From the NCBI GenBank assembly GCA_023213315.1, contig JAKCPI010005498.1, forward strand, positions 1 through 64,000: a DNA stretch of 64,000 nucleotides, in the 5' to 3' direction. The DNA comes from Euborellia annulipes (taxonomy: Eukaryota; Arthropoda; Insecta; Dermaptera; Anisolabididae). Shown piece after piece: positions 35,228 to 46,100 of the stretch. The notes beneath the pieces are model-generated. The model saw nothing but the letters and a program-made list of their open reading frames with translations. It made no database searches and was not told the DNA's origin. Made by a program: the position numbers and the translations under genes. How positions within the stretch are numbered: position 1 is the first letter of the stretch; the number at the start of each line of letters is the position of its first letter.

Positions 35228-35354
35228 AGGATTCAGGAAACCTCAAAACGTGTATATCCATCAAAATCTCGACATCGAATTTTTGACATGAATCCAATAC
35301 TTATATATATGTACACGTTAATATTAACATATACATATAGGTAAGAGAAAGAAA
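35228..35354 (+). mobile_element. Family A, 3' end
   Basis: GGATTCAGGAAACCTCAAAA through GGTAAGAGAAAGAAA. Confidence 0.75.
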
Positions 35355-35808
35355 AGTCTTATCGTAACAGCAGGCTTTTTATGTAAACACTTGCTTTGAT
35401 GATTGCGACTAACTTAATGGGAATGAGTAAAATGGCGGGAAAATTTGTATCTAACTTCATGGGAATGCCTACAGATGGCGCTGATGTCGTTGCATATAAA
35501 AAGAGACGTAACGGTCTTGACGGTTAGTTCATTTGAGTCGGAGCAAGTGCACAGTACTTGATAGCGGCTGCAGAATAAACAGTCGAAACGTTGTATAGTA
35601 TTTATATTTTTAATAAATAATTAATACCAAAATGTGGTCTATAATTAAAAATTCCCCTAATAATAATTCAAACGATAAAAGCTTTAATAAACACATTCGT
35701 GATAAAAATTTTTAAAATTAATATATTTAACATATTTTCCAAGAGACACATAAAATCGCATGAAACGTTTCAGCTGCATCCCGAGTAGAGTTAGCGCCAC
35801 AACCGAAT
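35355..35808. other. Unassigned DNA
   Basis: AT-rich with a moderate patch at 35400-35600. No gene recognised. Confidence 0.4.
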
Positions 35809-36101
35809 ACCGTTCTCAGCGGCGTAACTAGCCTTTGAGGGCGGAGGGGGCGAAGCTCAACTGGGGCGCCGTTTTTCGTTCTACCTTTTTTTTTTTTAGT
35901 ATTTGAATCTCGTTCGGGCTTTTTTTGTAATTTTTCTCCGGATTTGTGATATAAAATGAATTTATTATGAAATTTCCAAAAAAAAGCCGGAAATTTCGGG
36001 AAAAAGCGGATGCGAGGGGGGCGCCAAAAGCTTGATGCGCCTGGGCGGGAGGGGGAGAGCGCCCTCCTCGCCCCTACCCTGGATACGCTACTGGCCGTTC
36101 T
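35809..36101. mobile_element. hAT-like MITE in a SINE-E head
   Basis: The element spans 35817-36093, starts CAGCGGCGTAACTAGCC and ends GGATACGCTACTG, with (A/G)CCGTTCT duplicated on each side. A related, rearranged copy is at 59657-60165. The 158-codon minus-strand open frame over it (35727-36203) is a chance frame. Confidence 0.75.
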
Positions 36102-36210
36102 GTGGACTAGTGGTAAGGCACATTGAGTACAAATCGGTGGATCATTGGTTCGAATCACTGATGTGCTCGAGACCGAAGCTTTGAGCTTAGTCAAGCAAAC
36201 CATTTCTTTT
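36094..36210 (+). mobile_element. SINE E (tRNA-like head)
   Basis: CTGTGGACTAGTGGTAAGGC (box A-like) and TTGGTTCGAATCACTGATG (box B-like) about 30 bp apart. A truncated second copy starts at 36382 (GCCGTGCTGTGGTCTAGTGG) and runs into the family A end GGTAAGAGAAAGTA at 36414-36427. Confidence 0.6.
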
Positions 36211-36428
36211 AAAATAAATAAATCATCATTTTTTAATGACTTTAAATACTTTTAAGACAACACGTCCGACAACTAAACATTTTGGTTGTCTAAGCTCAAG
36301 GCTCCACTCTGGAGCACATTAAGCACTCGTGGCGCCGTTTCCAGGAATCCTAAATTCCAAGGAAATTTCTAATAACCGAATGCCGTGCTGTGGTCTAGTG
36401 GTAGGGCACAGGTAAGAGAAAGTAAAAA

Positions 36429-37393
36429 TAATGGTAATAATATCAAAACAGTTGCTTACGTTTCGGTTCAGAATTTAATAAAAATTAAATTATAAATTAA
36501 AGATTCATTTATAAATTAGGTAATGACGAATTAATTAAAGTAGTGTAAAATGTGTTATTCGCCGAATTGTTCAATGAATCTGTTGGTTTCATGGTATTAA
36601 AATTGATAATAAAGATAGCCTCTCACTCTCTTTGGTACTGTACTAGTGGCTACGCAATAATATCCATTTCTCTCTCTCTTTCTCTGATTTTATTTGAACC
36701 CTCCTCGTTGACTTTTTGCAAGCACAAAGGCCCCGGCTATTCGCATTCGCCCATTCTCTCCTTTTCTTTTCCTCTCTCTCTCTCTCTCTCTCTCTGTCTG
36801 TGTGTGTGTGTATATGTGTGTTCGCTTCAGCAATCCAACCAACCCCACGCACACACAATCAAAGAACTACCAGAGATGAACCTTCAACGCCTTTTTTTTA
36901 TACGTAAATAGCCCTTGGAATGGATTCGTTTTTATGTTTATTGAAAAAGTTGGCCGCACTGCTTTTTTATACCCTTCCTCTCTCTTTCCCTTTCTATCTA
37001 TCTCTCTTTTACTTTGACCGCATATCCTTAAAAAAAATTTCCAAAAATGATAATAAATAAAATGTTTTTTTTTTTTTTTTAATTTGGAATATTTTTTTTT
37101 AATATTTAATTAACAGAGACCACCGAGAATGTAATATTTATATATAACTTCAGTCCGGATTGTAATGTTATTTTTGTAAGGACAGGAACTGTTTTGGCCA
37201 TCTATTGATTCCTTTTGAAATTGCTTCTATGGAACGTTCAATATCCAGTTGTTTTTTATTATAGATAATTAAGTATGCCCTTTCTGTGCTATGTTTGTGA
37301 CTCCAGGAAGGTTGTTTTTTAATTAAAAAAAGATCCGAAAAAAGACATTGACACTCTAATCGGACTAAGAAGATTATTTTTTACTTCCTATTA
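36429..37393. other. Unassigned DNA with CT/GT tracts
   Basis: (CT)n and (TG)n at 36768-36820 with open frames on both strands, none credible as a gene. Confidence 0.45.
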
Positions 37394-38304
37394 CATAGGC
37401 GCCGGAACTGGGGGGGGGGCAAGAGTACATTGCCCCCCTGGCATCCTATAGGAGGGTGCAGAGGGGGGCAATATGTCTTCTTTTATTTCATTTATTTTTA
37501 AAAATGATACATTTTTAGTAATGTAGTTGTGGCTGTTGAGTTGTATAAAGGAAGGGTTGCAGGAGCAGAGACTGGCAGCGAGATTTCTTTCTTTAAAATA
37601 TTTAAAGAAAGAAATCTGGCTGCCAGTCTCTGCTCATGCACCCATCCTTGATACATTTTTACTTTTTAAAAAAATTTTTACTTTTTATAAAATCTTTTAT
37701 AAAGAGTAAGAAATTCACTTTTTTCCAAAATATTTTATATAATTTCTAAAAACATTTTATATTGAATTAAAAAAAGAAAATTAAAAATATTTATTTCCTT
37801 CAAATAGTATAAACAGGGGCGTATATAGGGGGAGGGGGGCGAGGGGGCCCGGCCCCCCCCCCCCGAAATTCCCCAAACACATATACATATATAGGGATAT
37901 ACAGACATCAGCGCAACAAATTTTTCCGCAGGATAGAAAAGTTTGGTTCCGCAAAGAAAAAAATGTTCCGCAAAAAATTTCGTGTAAAAAAATAATAAGT
38001 TTCTTAAAAAAAAAAATTTTCCGCAGAAAAATTTTCAGTTCGGGCCCCCCCCCCCCCCCGAAAAAAATTTCTATATACGCCCCTGAGTATAAATATAGTC
38101 TAAAAACTTTTTGATTAAATCACTAGAAAATTTTTTAAAATTTTAATTTTATTAAAATTGTGATTTTATTTAAAATTTTTAAAGCTTTATAGTATATATG
38201 TTTTTGTTTTATACTATTTGAACATATTAAATTATTTTAATTTTCTAAAAAAAAATTTTTGCTCCCCCTCCCCCCCCTGATTCAAATTCGTTCCGGCGCC
38301 CCTG
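37394..38304. mobile_element. Family D MITE with nested hairpin and MITE
   Basis: Inverted ends CATAGGCGCCGGAACTGGGG and CGTTCCGGCGCCCCTG, with long G and C runs just inside. The interior matches the 48035-48401 copy. It was enlarged by a hairpin (arms about 37545-37588, 37600-37645) and by the MITE at 37814. Confidence 0.7.
37806..38093. mobile_element. hAT-like MITE nested in family D
   Basis: The element spans 37814-38085, CAGGGGCGTATATAGG to ATACGCCCCTG, with exact AGTATAAA flanks (37806-37813, 38086-38093). Nearly the same as 2289-2541, so the family was active more than once. Confidence 0.88.
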
Positions 38305-38305
38305 T

Positions 38306-38484
38306 ATATATATATAGAGAAAGAGAAAGTATTGGATTCTCGTCAAAAATTTGGTTTCTAGATTATGATAGAAATACATGTTTTGAGGTTTCCTGAGTCC
38401 AAAAAAGTGAGTCGCGCTAAATGGTCTGTCTGTATGTGTTTTCAATTTAAAGCAAGAAGGAAATGAGCTACTAGGGTGAAACAT
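38306..38484 (-). mobile_element. Family A, 3' part
   Basis: GAGAAAGTATTGGATTCTCG, TTTTGAGGTTTCCTGAGTCC, AAGCAAGAAGGAAATGAGC. It lacks the outer hairpin half. Confidence 0.7.
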
Positions 38485-38731
38485 CATTATCATTATTATT
38501 TGAAATTCCTATCAGGATCCCCGTTTATTTACCCGAGGTGCTTTCGTGCACACACACCTCAAACCCAACCGGCCTCTGGCCGTAGCCATCTACCGGCACC
38601 CCGTGAAGTTACATCATTTCCTATCTCTAACTCCTCCTCCTGCTTTCGTCTCTAGCTAGTGAACTAATCCTTATTTCTGGTTCCAACCGGCTCCTTATAT
38701 CCAACCTCTTCTATGCTAGGGAGGATGTCCT

Positions 38732-39070
38732 GGTTTGAGCAGGGCCGTCTTAAGAAATTCGGCGCCCGTGGGCTACTAGAAATAACGCGCCCCTCTTCCT
38801 AAGAAAATACACAGAATGGCAAATGGGAGCGGGGTGTCCGTAAAAGTTATACAAAAGTATCAGTTAAATATTTTAAGAAAGTGTTTTAATTTAAAAATAA
38901 GTGAAAACTAATAAAATGAAAAATGAATTTTTATAAAACTAATAAATAAATGACTAATAACTAAATAACTAATAAGAACAAAAAAATATAGATATTGCCG
39001 CCCCCAAAAGGCTTGCGCCCTGGGGCTATAGCCCATTTAGCCCTGTGGTTAGGGCCCCCCTGGGTTTGAG
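38732..39070. mobile_element. hAT-like MITE
   Basis: The element spans 38740-39062, starts CAGGGCCGTCTTAAG and ends GGTTAGGGCCCCCCTG, with GGTTTGAG on both sides (38732-38739, 39063-39070). Confidence 0.8.
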
Positions 39071-39123
39071 GATGGACTCCCTCAGCACCGGCGTGTAGCC
39101 TACTCCTTTCGAAGAATGCATCA

Positions 39124-39359
39124 CTGAGAGGCAAGGGCGGATACAAAGGGGGTAAAAGGGGTAATTACATTTACATTAAAAATAAATTTTTAATGTAAAA
39201 TTTTAAAAATTAATACTTAAAAATTTGATTTGTATTTATATTCTGGCAAACAAGTACAGAATGCGCCTTTAAATTACCGAAATTAAGAAAAAATTGTGTG
39301 CTGTGCGACGAGTCACACCAGATTACAGAAACACCTCTGGACCCGCCCTTGCTGAGAGG
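39124..39359. mobile_element. Family C hAT-like MITE
   Basis: The element spans 39132-39351, CAAGGGCGGATACAAAGG to GGACCCGCCCTTG, with exact CTGAGAGG flanks. It contains TGTGCTGTGCGACGAGTCAC, shared with the family A hairpin, so the two families exchanged sequence. Confidence 0.82.
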
Positions 39360-39464
39360 GAACCTTCTTTACGTCCCTTCCACAGGACGGGATGTCACAG
39401 CAACTGAAAAGACTGTGTGTCTGTGTGCGTGAATGCGAAGAAAGTGTGAGTGTTAAAAAAAACA

Positions 39465-39540
39465 TTGCCCTAGGGCTTGGTGTAGTTGGTAGAGCACCTG
39501 CCAAGGGTCGCGGTTACTTCTTGAATTCTAATGAACAGTG
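39465..39540 (+). mobile_element. S1-like SINE head, truncated
   Basis: GCCCTAGGGCTTGGTGTAG and TTGGTAGAGCACCTGCC, cut off at the next SINE. Confidence 0.6.
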
Positions 39541-39730
39541 CGCCATCGGCTTTGGTGTAGTGGTTAGCATGCTGGCTATTTGTACCAAGGGTGGCGGGTT
39601 CGAATTCCGTCCCAGGAGACAAAATTTATTTCAATTGAATTGGATATCAATCAATTGAAATAAAGAGGGATGGGGTCTAAATGGCCTCGGATGCCGAAAA
39701 AGACCTTAAACGAATAAAATAAAAAAATGT
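39541..39730 (+). mobile_element. SINE F, good copy
   Basis: GGCTTTGGTGTAGTGGTTAG (box A), GGCGGGTTCGAATTCCG (box B), the AATTGAATTGGATATCAATC core, tail TCTAAATGGCCTCGGATGCC then GAAAAAGACC. A 7-bp ACAGTGC repeats at both sides. Confidence 0.8.
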
Positions 39731-40104
39731 ACAGTGCTGTCAGAAACAAGGACGGATTCAAAGGGGGGGGGGGTAAAGGGGGTAATTACCCCCCCCCAGA
39801 TTCGAAAAAAATACCTTTTTTTCGCAAAAAAATTTATTTTTAATGTAAAATTTTTAAAATTAATACTTAAAAATTTGATGTGTATTTATATTCTGGCAAA
39901 CAAGTACAGAATGCGCTTTTAAATTGCCGAAATTAAAAAAAAATAGTGTGCTGTGCGACGGATCACACCAGATTACCCCCCCGAGAAACACCTCTGGATC
40001 CGCCCTTGGTCAGAAACTAAATATATGTTGACAAAAAAATCTTGAGTGACAACCACATAAGTCTTTCAAACTTTCAATTACCGAAGGTAAGAGAAAGTTG
40101 TGTA
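39729..40104 (-). mobile_element. Family A 5' end, split by a family C MITE
   Basis: GTACAGTGCTGTCAGAAAC continues after the MITE as TAAATATATGTTGAC, then the hairpin GAAGGTAAGAGAAAGTTGTG. Confidence 0.7.
39739..40016. mobile_element. Family C hAT-like MITE in family A
   Basis: The element spans 39747-40008, CAAGGACGGATTCAAAGG to GGATCCGCCCTTG, with exact GTCAGAAA flanks (39739-39746, 40009-40016). Confidence 0.88.
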
Positions 40105-40858
40105 CCTATCTTGTACATATTTTATTTTATTTATTTAAAAAAAAAAAAATATTAAAAATTAATGTGATTTAATGACATTTTGGTTAATAGATAGTTTTCA
40201 ATTTTTTCTAGAAGTTGAAGATCTTTTGGCAATTTCTAATTGGATATTTAATCCTTGAACAAGAAACTAAACTCTAAATCCAATATATCTTTATAATTCG
40301 GATGTGTGTGAGTGAGGGTGTATGTACCCAGTATACAGTATGTGTGCGCACTTTTTCAATTTGGCTCATCAATAAAAGTTGTCTTTTTGTAGTGATTTCC
40401 TTTTTCGCGAATGCCCGGGGTCCTTTATTGGCTACTCATAGAGAACAGACCGACTGTCAGATGGTTAAAGGGCTTTTGTGGTCGCCCAAAAGGGATTCGC
40501 TGCTTGCTACTAATGCCTCCTCCACCTACTCTTTCTCTATCTCTCTCGCTCTCTCGCTTGGCTTTTTTTTTTATCAAAAGAATATTTCGCAAAATTGCTT
40601 TTTTTTTCCCTTTTTATTTTTTTACTACTTCATAACGAAAGTAAAACATGTGGACTTCTGAATAGGGCCAATTAATTTGAAAAAATGAAAAATTGTCATT
40701 AATGTTATATTAATTAATGTTGTGGTAAGAGATCAAACTTCAGAATAAAAATTCGAAAAAAACTTAATTTTTTAAATCACGTAGCCTATATTTACAAATC
40801 AATCAAATATTTGCGAGAGGGAGTCGATGCTCACTTAAGAAATTCAAAAATTGAGACT
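40105..40858. other. Unassigned DNA
   Basis: 40300-40620 is less AT-rich and unique (ATGCCCGGGGTCCTTTATTGG), with (TG)n and (CT)n. No gene recognised. Confidence 0.4.
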
Positions 40859-41135
40859 ACATTAAGAGGGGGGAGGTAATTACTCCCTTTACCTCCCCCT
40901 CCTTGAATCTGCCTTGCCGGGCCCTTTCAAATAGAAATTTTTGTTAAATATTTTTTTTATTCAAATTTTTCGGTTTTCATTCGAGCCCTGAGGGGCCCGG
41001 ACCCTCTCAAAGACAAATTTTCGTTAAAATAATTTTTTTTTATGGTCATATATCCGTATATAGGTCTAGATTTGAAAAATTTTGGGGGCCCGGGCCCCCT
41101 CGCCCCACCCTCTTATATACGCCCCTACCCCTGCT
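40859..41135. mobile_element. hAT-MITE-like G/C-run remnant
   Basis: GGGGGGAGGTAATTACTCCC, CCGGGCCC, GGGGGCCCGGGCCCCC and an end ATATACGCCCCTA. Similar to the CAGGGGCGTA family but rearranged, and no target duplication is seen. Confidence 0.5.
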
Positions 41136-41464
41136 AAGCAGTGAAAATCAAAGGTGAAGAGGCAAAAGAAATTTAGGTCATGAACCCTCTGGCTTGAAAT
41201 AGATTTTCTAAAATTGTTTTGTATTTCCCAAATAATAATAGAATGTGCCGTGAACCTCTCACTAATAATTAACGTAGGTAATTCTGCATTTTGAATAATT
41301 AATTATTTACGTCCAGTGGAGAGAAAATAAATCAAGAATAGAGTGGATTCTTTGATCATTTATGTTTATTGTTATTCATTGAATATTTTTCTACTTTGTT
41401 TATTTATTTATTTTTCTTTCTATATTTAAAATATTTCTTTTGATTTTTAACCAGATTTTGCAAA

Positions 41465-41538
41465 ATGTTCTGTCGAAAATTATTTAAAAACTGTTCCAAA
41501 ATATTGAAATTTTTCACTCCGCATGCAAACATTTCCAC
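41465..41538 (+). CDS. Candidate first coding exon of the GS-like gene (basic leader)
   Basis: The ATG at 41465 follows CAAA and opens 24 codons that end at AC|GTAAGA, a good donor. The two leftover bases plus the first base of the 44226 exon form ACA, so the phase fits and the whole CDS becomes a multiple of three. The leader [20 protein letters not shown] is basic and hydrophobic with no acidic residue, which is typical of a mitochondrial presequence. Some animal glutamine synthetases are mitochondrial (for example fly Gs1). No homology supports this exon, so it rests on phase, donor quality and composition. The alternative start is Met at 44298 within exon 2. Confidence 0.5.
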
Positions 41539-43124
41539 GTAAGAAATTTATCGCTATTTTCATTAATATATTTTTTTTCTTTTTAGGTTAAGATTTATTA
41601 TAGCCCAGCCTATAAATAAAGTAAAGATAGCTTAAATATATTCAGTTTAGTTGAAAAGAAAATAAAGATCAAGATCCTGATGGATATGGCATGGCACTGC
41701 ACGTCTTGCAAAATTAACTTAAGGTGCGCGTCTCGGGGTGCTAATTTTGGGAGATTCCAGCGGCCACAATTTTGGAGCTATCGACCTCAATTTTTTTTAA
41801 ATTAAAGCTATTTAAAATATCTACAAATAATAGAAGCCCGTTTTTTGATTTCGAAAAAAAAAAAAATTTTTAGATTATTATCTCATTAAATAAATGATAT
41901 TTTAAAAATGGAGCTCTATAAGTTGTAGATAATTAAATTAGTAATCATTGTGTTAAAGAATAATTAATTTTTTGCCTTTAATTAATTAGCTGGAAGCTCT
42001 AGAATGAAATGGAATAAATCCCTTGTATTCCTATGGGAACTAACGCCATCTCTTGACGCCTCGAGTAACTCGGTAGTCAAAAGCGTTCTAACCGTTTTTC
42101 GAGACGCGCACCTTAAGTACATTACTCAAATAGACATTAGAAAGCAACAAATAAAATGCTAACATTTTACGAATCAAAATTAATTCAAATCTAAACGTAG
42201 AGAATGTTTAATATTTTTATTTCAAAATCTCTCTTTACTTTTTTACTTCCTCTTTCTCTATTTCTATTTACATTAGAGCCTCAATTAGGATTTGCTTCTA
42301 AGGTAGGGGTTTATGAATTTTTTTAAGAAACTCATATTTATTTATGGTTTATGATTAATAATATTTAAAACAATTTTTTAAAATAAAATACTATAAAGCA
42401 TGCTTTAGAGGCTATTTTTCTCCTCCCTGGTAGCGCCACTGACACATACATACTAACATTGTCGACACTTTAAACTCTTGACTAGCCGGGGGGCCTGGCA
42501 ACGAAGAAGAATAACAATCCCCACAATCGCGGCGAAAGCTATAGCTTATTCTCTATAGAGATTGATGATCCCGAGCAATCAGCGTGTGCAACGTCCCCCG
42601 GTAGTCATCGGTACTATGTATTTTAAATTTATTAAATAAAATTCTAACCCCTAAATGGCCGCAGTAGCCGAAAAGGGTTTAAAAAAAAATAAATTTTAAA
42701 CTGGAAGACTAGCTATTATTGTTGTATTGTGTGAACCTCAGTCGATAACATAACAAATTGAGAATCTTGAGCATTTTATTTTGAATATTTCGTAAAAAAA
42801 TGGCATTTCCAGAAATATAAAAGTTTAGTATTTTTTTAGCCCTTTCGGCCTCTTTCCCCATATAGATTTTAAATAATACTTATTATATTAATGTAATCCA
42901 ATCACATTAATATCAACTGGTTAATTATGGTTGAGTTATAACTATTTAAGCCCTCGGGGCTTGGTTTAGGGGTTAGCGTGCTAACATTATATAACAAAAG
43001 TCGCGGGTTCGGACCCCAGGCAGTCTGATGATTTTATTTAAGCCATTTGGATACCAAATGGCTTAAATAAGAATGCCTGGACCCCCAATAGATATATTAA
43101 ACATACGAGTATCTTTTAAAGTCT

Positions 43125-43165
<41 letters not shown>

Positions 43166-46100
43166 ATGCCTGGACCCCAATATGTATAATAATAAATAAC
43201 GGTTATCGTCTAAAGTCTTAAATGGCCTAAGTTGCCGAAAAGACTGTGTGAATGTGTGTGTGAGTGTGAGTGTGAAAAAAAAAAAAATAAAAAGGAAAAA
43301 GGCAAAGTTCTACACGATAATAAAAACATAATTTCATGGAGAAGGGAAATAGGTACCAAAATAGAGAAAATCATATAACTTACATAGTCTTTTGATTTAC
43401 AATCTTTTTGTCGGTCATGAACCAAGAGAATCGCCAGAATTTTTCAACCTGTAATTCAAAAAGATTGAAAAACACAGCTCTACTAATATAAGACTGGAAA
43501 ATTTCGTTTCAAAATTCCAACGGGAAGTTGGTCAGAGCGTGACAGACGGATGGACCGACAGGCCCTCCTCTAATATAATATAGATCATCCTCGAAAATAT
43601 AGTTCATATTGTTCATGTTTTTTATAAGAAAAATCTAAATCGAATCCAAAAAATGTATTATTATTAGTTAATTAATATTATATTATCAATATTGTTTTTT
43701 AGCTTAAGTCATTGCTAAGCCCCCGAAATCGAGGGCTTAAATATTTGGGGGTTAAGTATGAAATTTAACAAACTTTCATTGTCATCCGTTGCTAACCACG
43801 TTCGTTGCTAAGATAACACGTTCTCTGATTGAAAATAAAATCATGTTTCAAGATCCAAATAGCGTGAATAAAGATGCCAGGACCCCCAATATATATTTAT
43901 TAATAAATAACAGTATCGTTTAAGTCTTATAATATTAAATCACAAATAAATCAGCAGAATATCACTAAAATTTACAACGTTGCCATTTTGAATATTAAAA
44001 GGGGTAAATGGCCTAAGTTGACGAAAAGACTGTGCGTATGTGGGTGTGAATGCGAGTGTGAAAAAAAAAATTTGTTTACCTTATTATTGAAAAAAAATGT
44101 AGGGCCTATATATTTTTTTAAAATGATAAGTTCTTAGTTCTCCGAGGTGTTAAGTGATTCTCTTAAGAATAATCTTATTTTTTTTATTATTTTTTCGCCC
44201 TCATCTGGTTCAATGTTAATTTTAGAACAAACCCCTGCAATGGTCACTTAAAATACTCAATCAATTCTAAGTTAGCAAAGGCAATCTTTAGTCGTATGAC
44301 ACATCTTCCATTTCCCGAAATGCGTACTGTTGTTTCATATTTATGGGTGGATGGCACAGACAGCTATATAAGAAGTCTCGATAAGGTTTTATACTATTTC
44401 GTCAAAGAACTTGCTGGTAACTTTCTTTCATTTGATATTTTTACTTGAGATTTAATAAATTAAATTTGATCAATTTTTTTTTTAGATTTTGAAGACGCAT
44501 GGATAGATGGAAATGCATGTTATATGGAGAAAGACTTGTGTGAAGGAGATGTAGTCTGTCGTCCTATTCGTGTTTATAAATGTCCATTCCGTCCGGAGTT
44601 GCACAACTCCTTACTCCTCTGTGAGACTTTCCATACAGATATGAGCCCGCATCCAGCAAATCAGAGGATTTGTTTGCGAGAGGCGATTGAATGTGTGAAA
44701 GATCATCTGGTAATCTTTGGCATTGATCAGATGTTCACCTTCTTGGATATGAACAGACGACCTTTTGGCTGGCCTCCAGCGATGGGTTTTTACACCCCTG
44801 AGGGGCCATTCTACGCAGGCGTAGGTGGTGACAAAACAGGTGCCAGGGAGATAATTGAATGTGTATGCCGAGCTGGATTGTTTGCGGGTCTCGATATCGG
44901 AGGCGGCCATTCGGGTCATTTCTTCAGTCAATGGGAGATTCAGATCGGTCCGGGAGAAGAGATGAATCCGTCCGATGATATATGGGTGTTGCGTTATTTG
45001 ATATTGCGCATCGCCGAAGACCACGGTGTTGGTGTCAGTTTCAGCCCTACACCAGTTAGAGGAAAGGAGTGGAGCTCGTCTAATATGAAGGTGCAGTTTT
45101 CTACGAGATGTATGCGAGCGCCTAACGGATATAGGTAAGTCGACCCCACTGCCCCCACTCTTAATTTCGATCTTCCTAGTTGCAGGTGAATAGTGGTTTT
45201 AGAAATAAATAACAATAATCTTTTAAAATAGGAAGGGTGATATCAAATTTGAATTTAAGTGTGCATTTTGTTCTGTCTAAACTTTAGACTCTAAAGCTAG
45301 AATAAAAAAGGCTATTGTATACGATTTTGAACTGAAGTTGTATTTATATGTGGTGTTTCACGAGAGAATAATAACAAATGTAGATTATTATAACACAAAA
45401 TATTTTGGATTATTAGTCCATCATCAGGAGTTACAGTCTACTGACAACTGAAATATTCACTCAGATCAGTTGACAGTAGACTGTATCTCCTGATGATGAT
45501 GATGATGGTCTAATAATCCGAAATATATTGAATTTCTATTTTCCAGTGAAATCAACCTCAGTTCAAAATGTTTTCCTTAAAACCCATACCGCAATCCTTA
45601 AATATAAGTATACAATTTTATCTTCCATGGTATATGGTTATTTATGAAAATTATAATTCAATATAATTAATATTTTGGAGATTTATAGCTGTGTGTACTG
45701 ATATAGGTAGAATGAGAAAAAAGAGTGGGCAGCTAATAGTATTTCGTTTAATTTCTCCCTCATTGCTGACGTTTCGGTCATGATTAGGAGCTTCTTCAGA
45801 GCATTAGGTCTGCCATCATAAATATGAACAACTTTACATAAATATCGTTGGTTTTATACAAATAATACATGCAGACCCATATTTTTTTATAGTGATAGTT
45901 GAAATGAATTTTCGATGGTAGTCTGCCAATTGATTTATAACGGCTGTTCCCACTGAGCTCAGTTTATGAATAAACTGAAACAGTCCTATTGCTCTGAAGA
46001 TGGTCCTAATCAGGACCGAAAGGTCAACAGTGAGGAAATAGTATTAGCTGCTCTTTTTTCTCATTCTAGCTACAATTAATATTTATATTTATAAATATAT

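Larger units (their letters stand above)
38487..39460 (+). mobile_element. GC-rich SINE-like unit with the shared tail, split by two MITEs
   Basis: The GC-rich body 38510-38739 (CCGAGGTGCTTTCGTGCAC, CCGGCACCCCGTGAAG) continues at 39063-39131 and 39352-39400, and ends CAGCAACTGAAAAGACTGTG plus GTGTCTGTGTGCG, the same tail type as S1. Both interruptions are hAT-like with exact 8-bp duplications. Confidence 0.6.
41539..44225 (+). other. Intron 1 of the GS-like gene, filled with mobile elements
   Basis: This 2.7-kb intron, if exon 1 is right, holds a TTAA-flanked MITE (41719-42116), a SINE-like unit with the shared 3' tail (42430-42690), an S1 SINE with a 38-base G run (42950-43290) and a 5'-truncated S1 copy (43852-44070). 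A piece near 43505-43550 is an inverted copy of 5963-5998. No further exon was recognised. Confidence 0.5.

Noticed and set aside
35727..36203. 158-codon minus-strand open frame
   Set aside because: It spans a hAT MITE with exact boundaries and part of a SINE, so the frame is accidental.
36552..36911. Overlapping open frames around (CT)n and (TG)n
   Set aside because: Simple-repeat translations (Ser/Leu, Cys/Val) in every frame and both strands.
42950..43050. S1 head as a functional tRNA gene
   Set aside because: Box A and B are recognisable, but there is no paired acceptor stem and it is always attached to the SINE body.
44611..45024. 137-codon antisense open frame in the GS-like exon
   Set aside because: A shadow of the plus-strand coding frame, which has clear homology.
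45768..46025. Active hammerhead ribozyme
   Set aside because: The core bases fit, but an extra unpaired T precedes stem II and no convincing stem III or cleavage-site pairing was found. Kept only as a resemblance.
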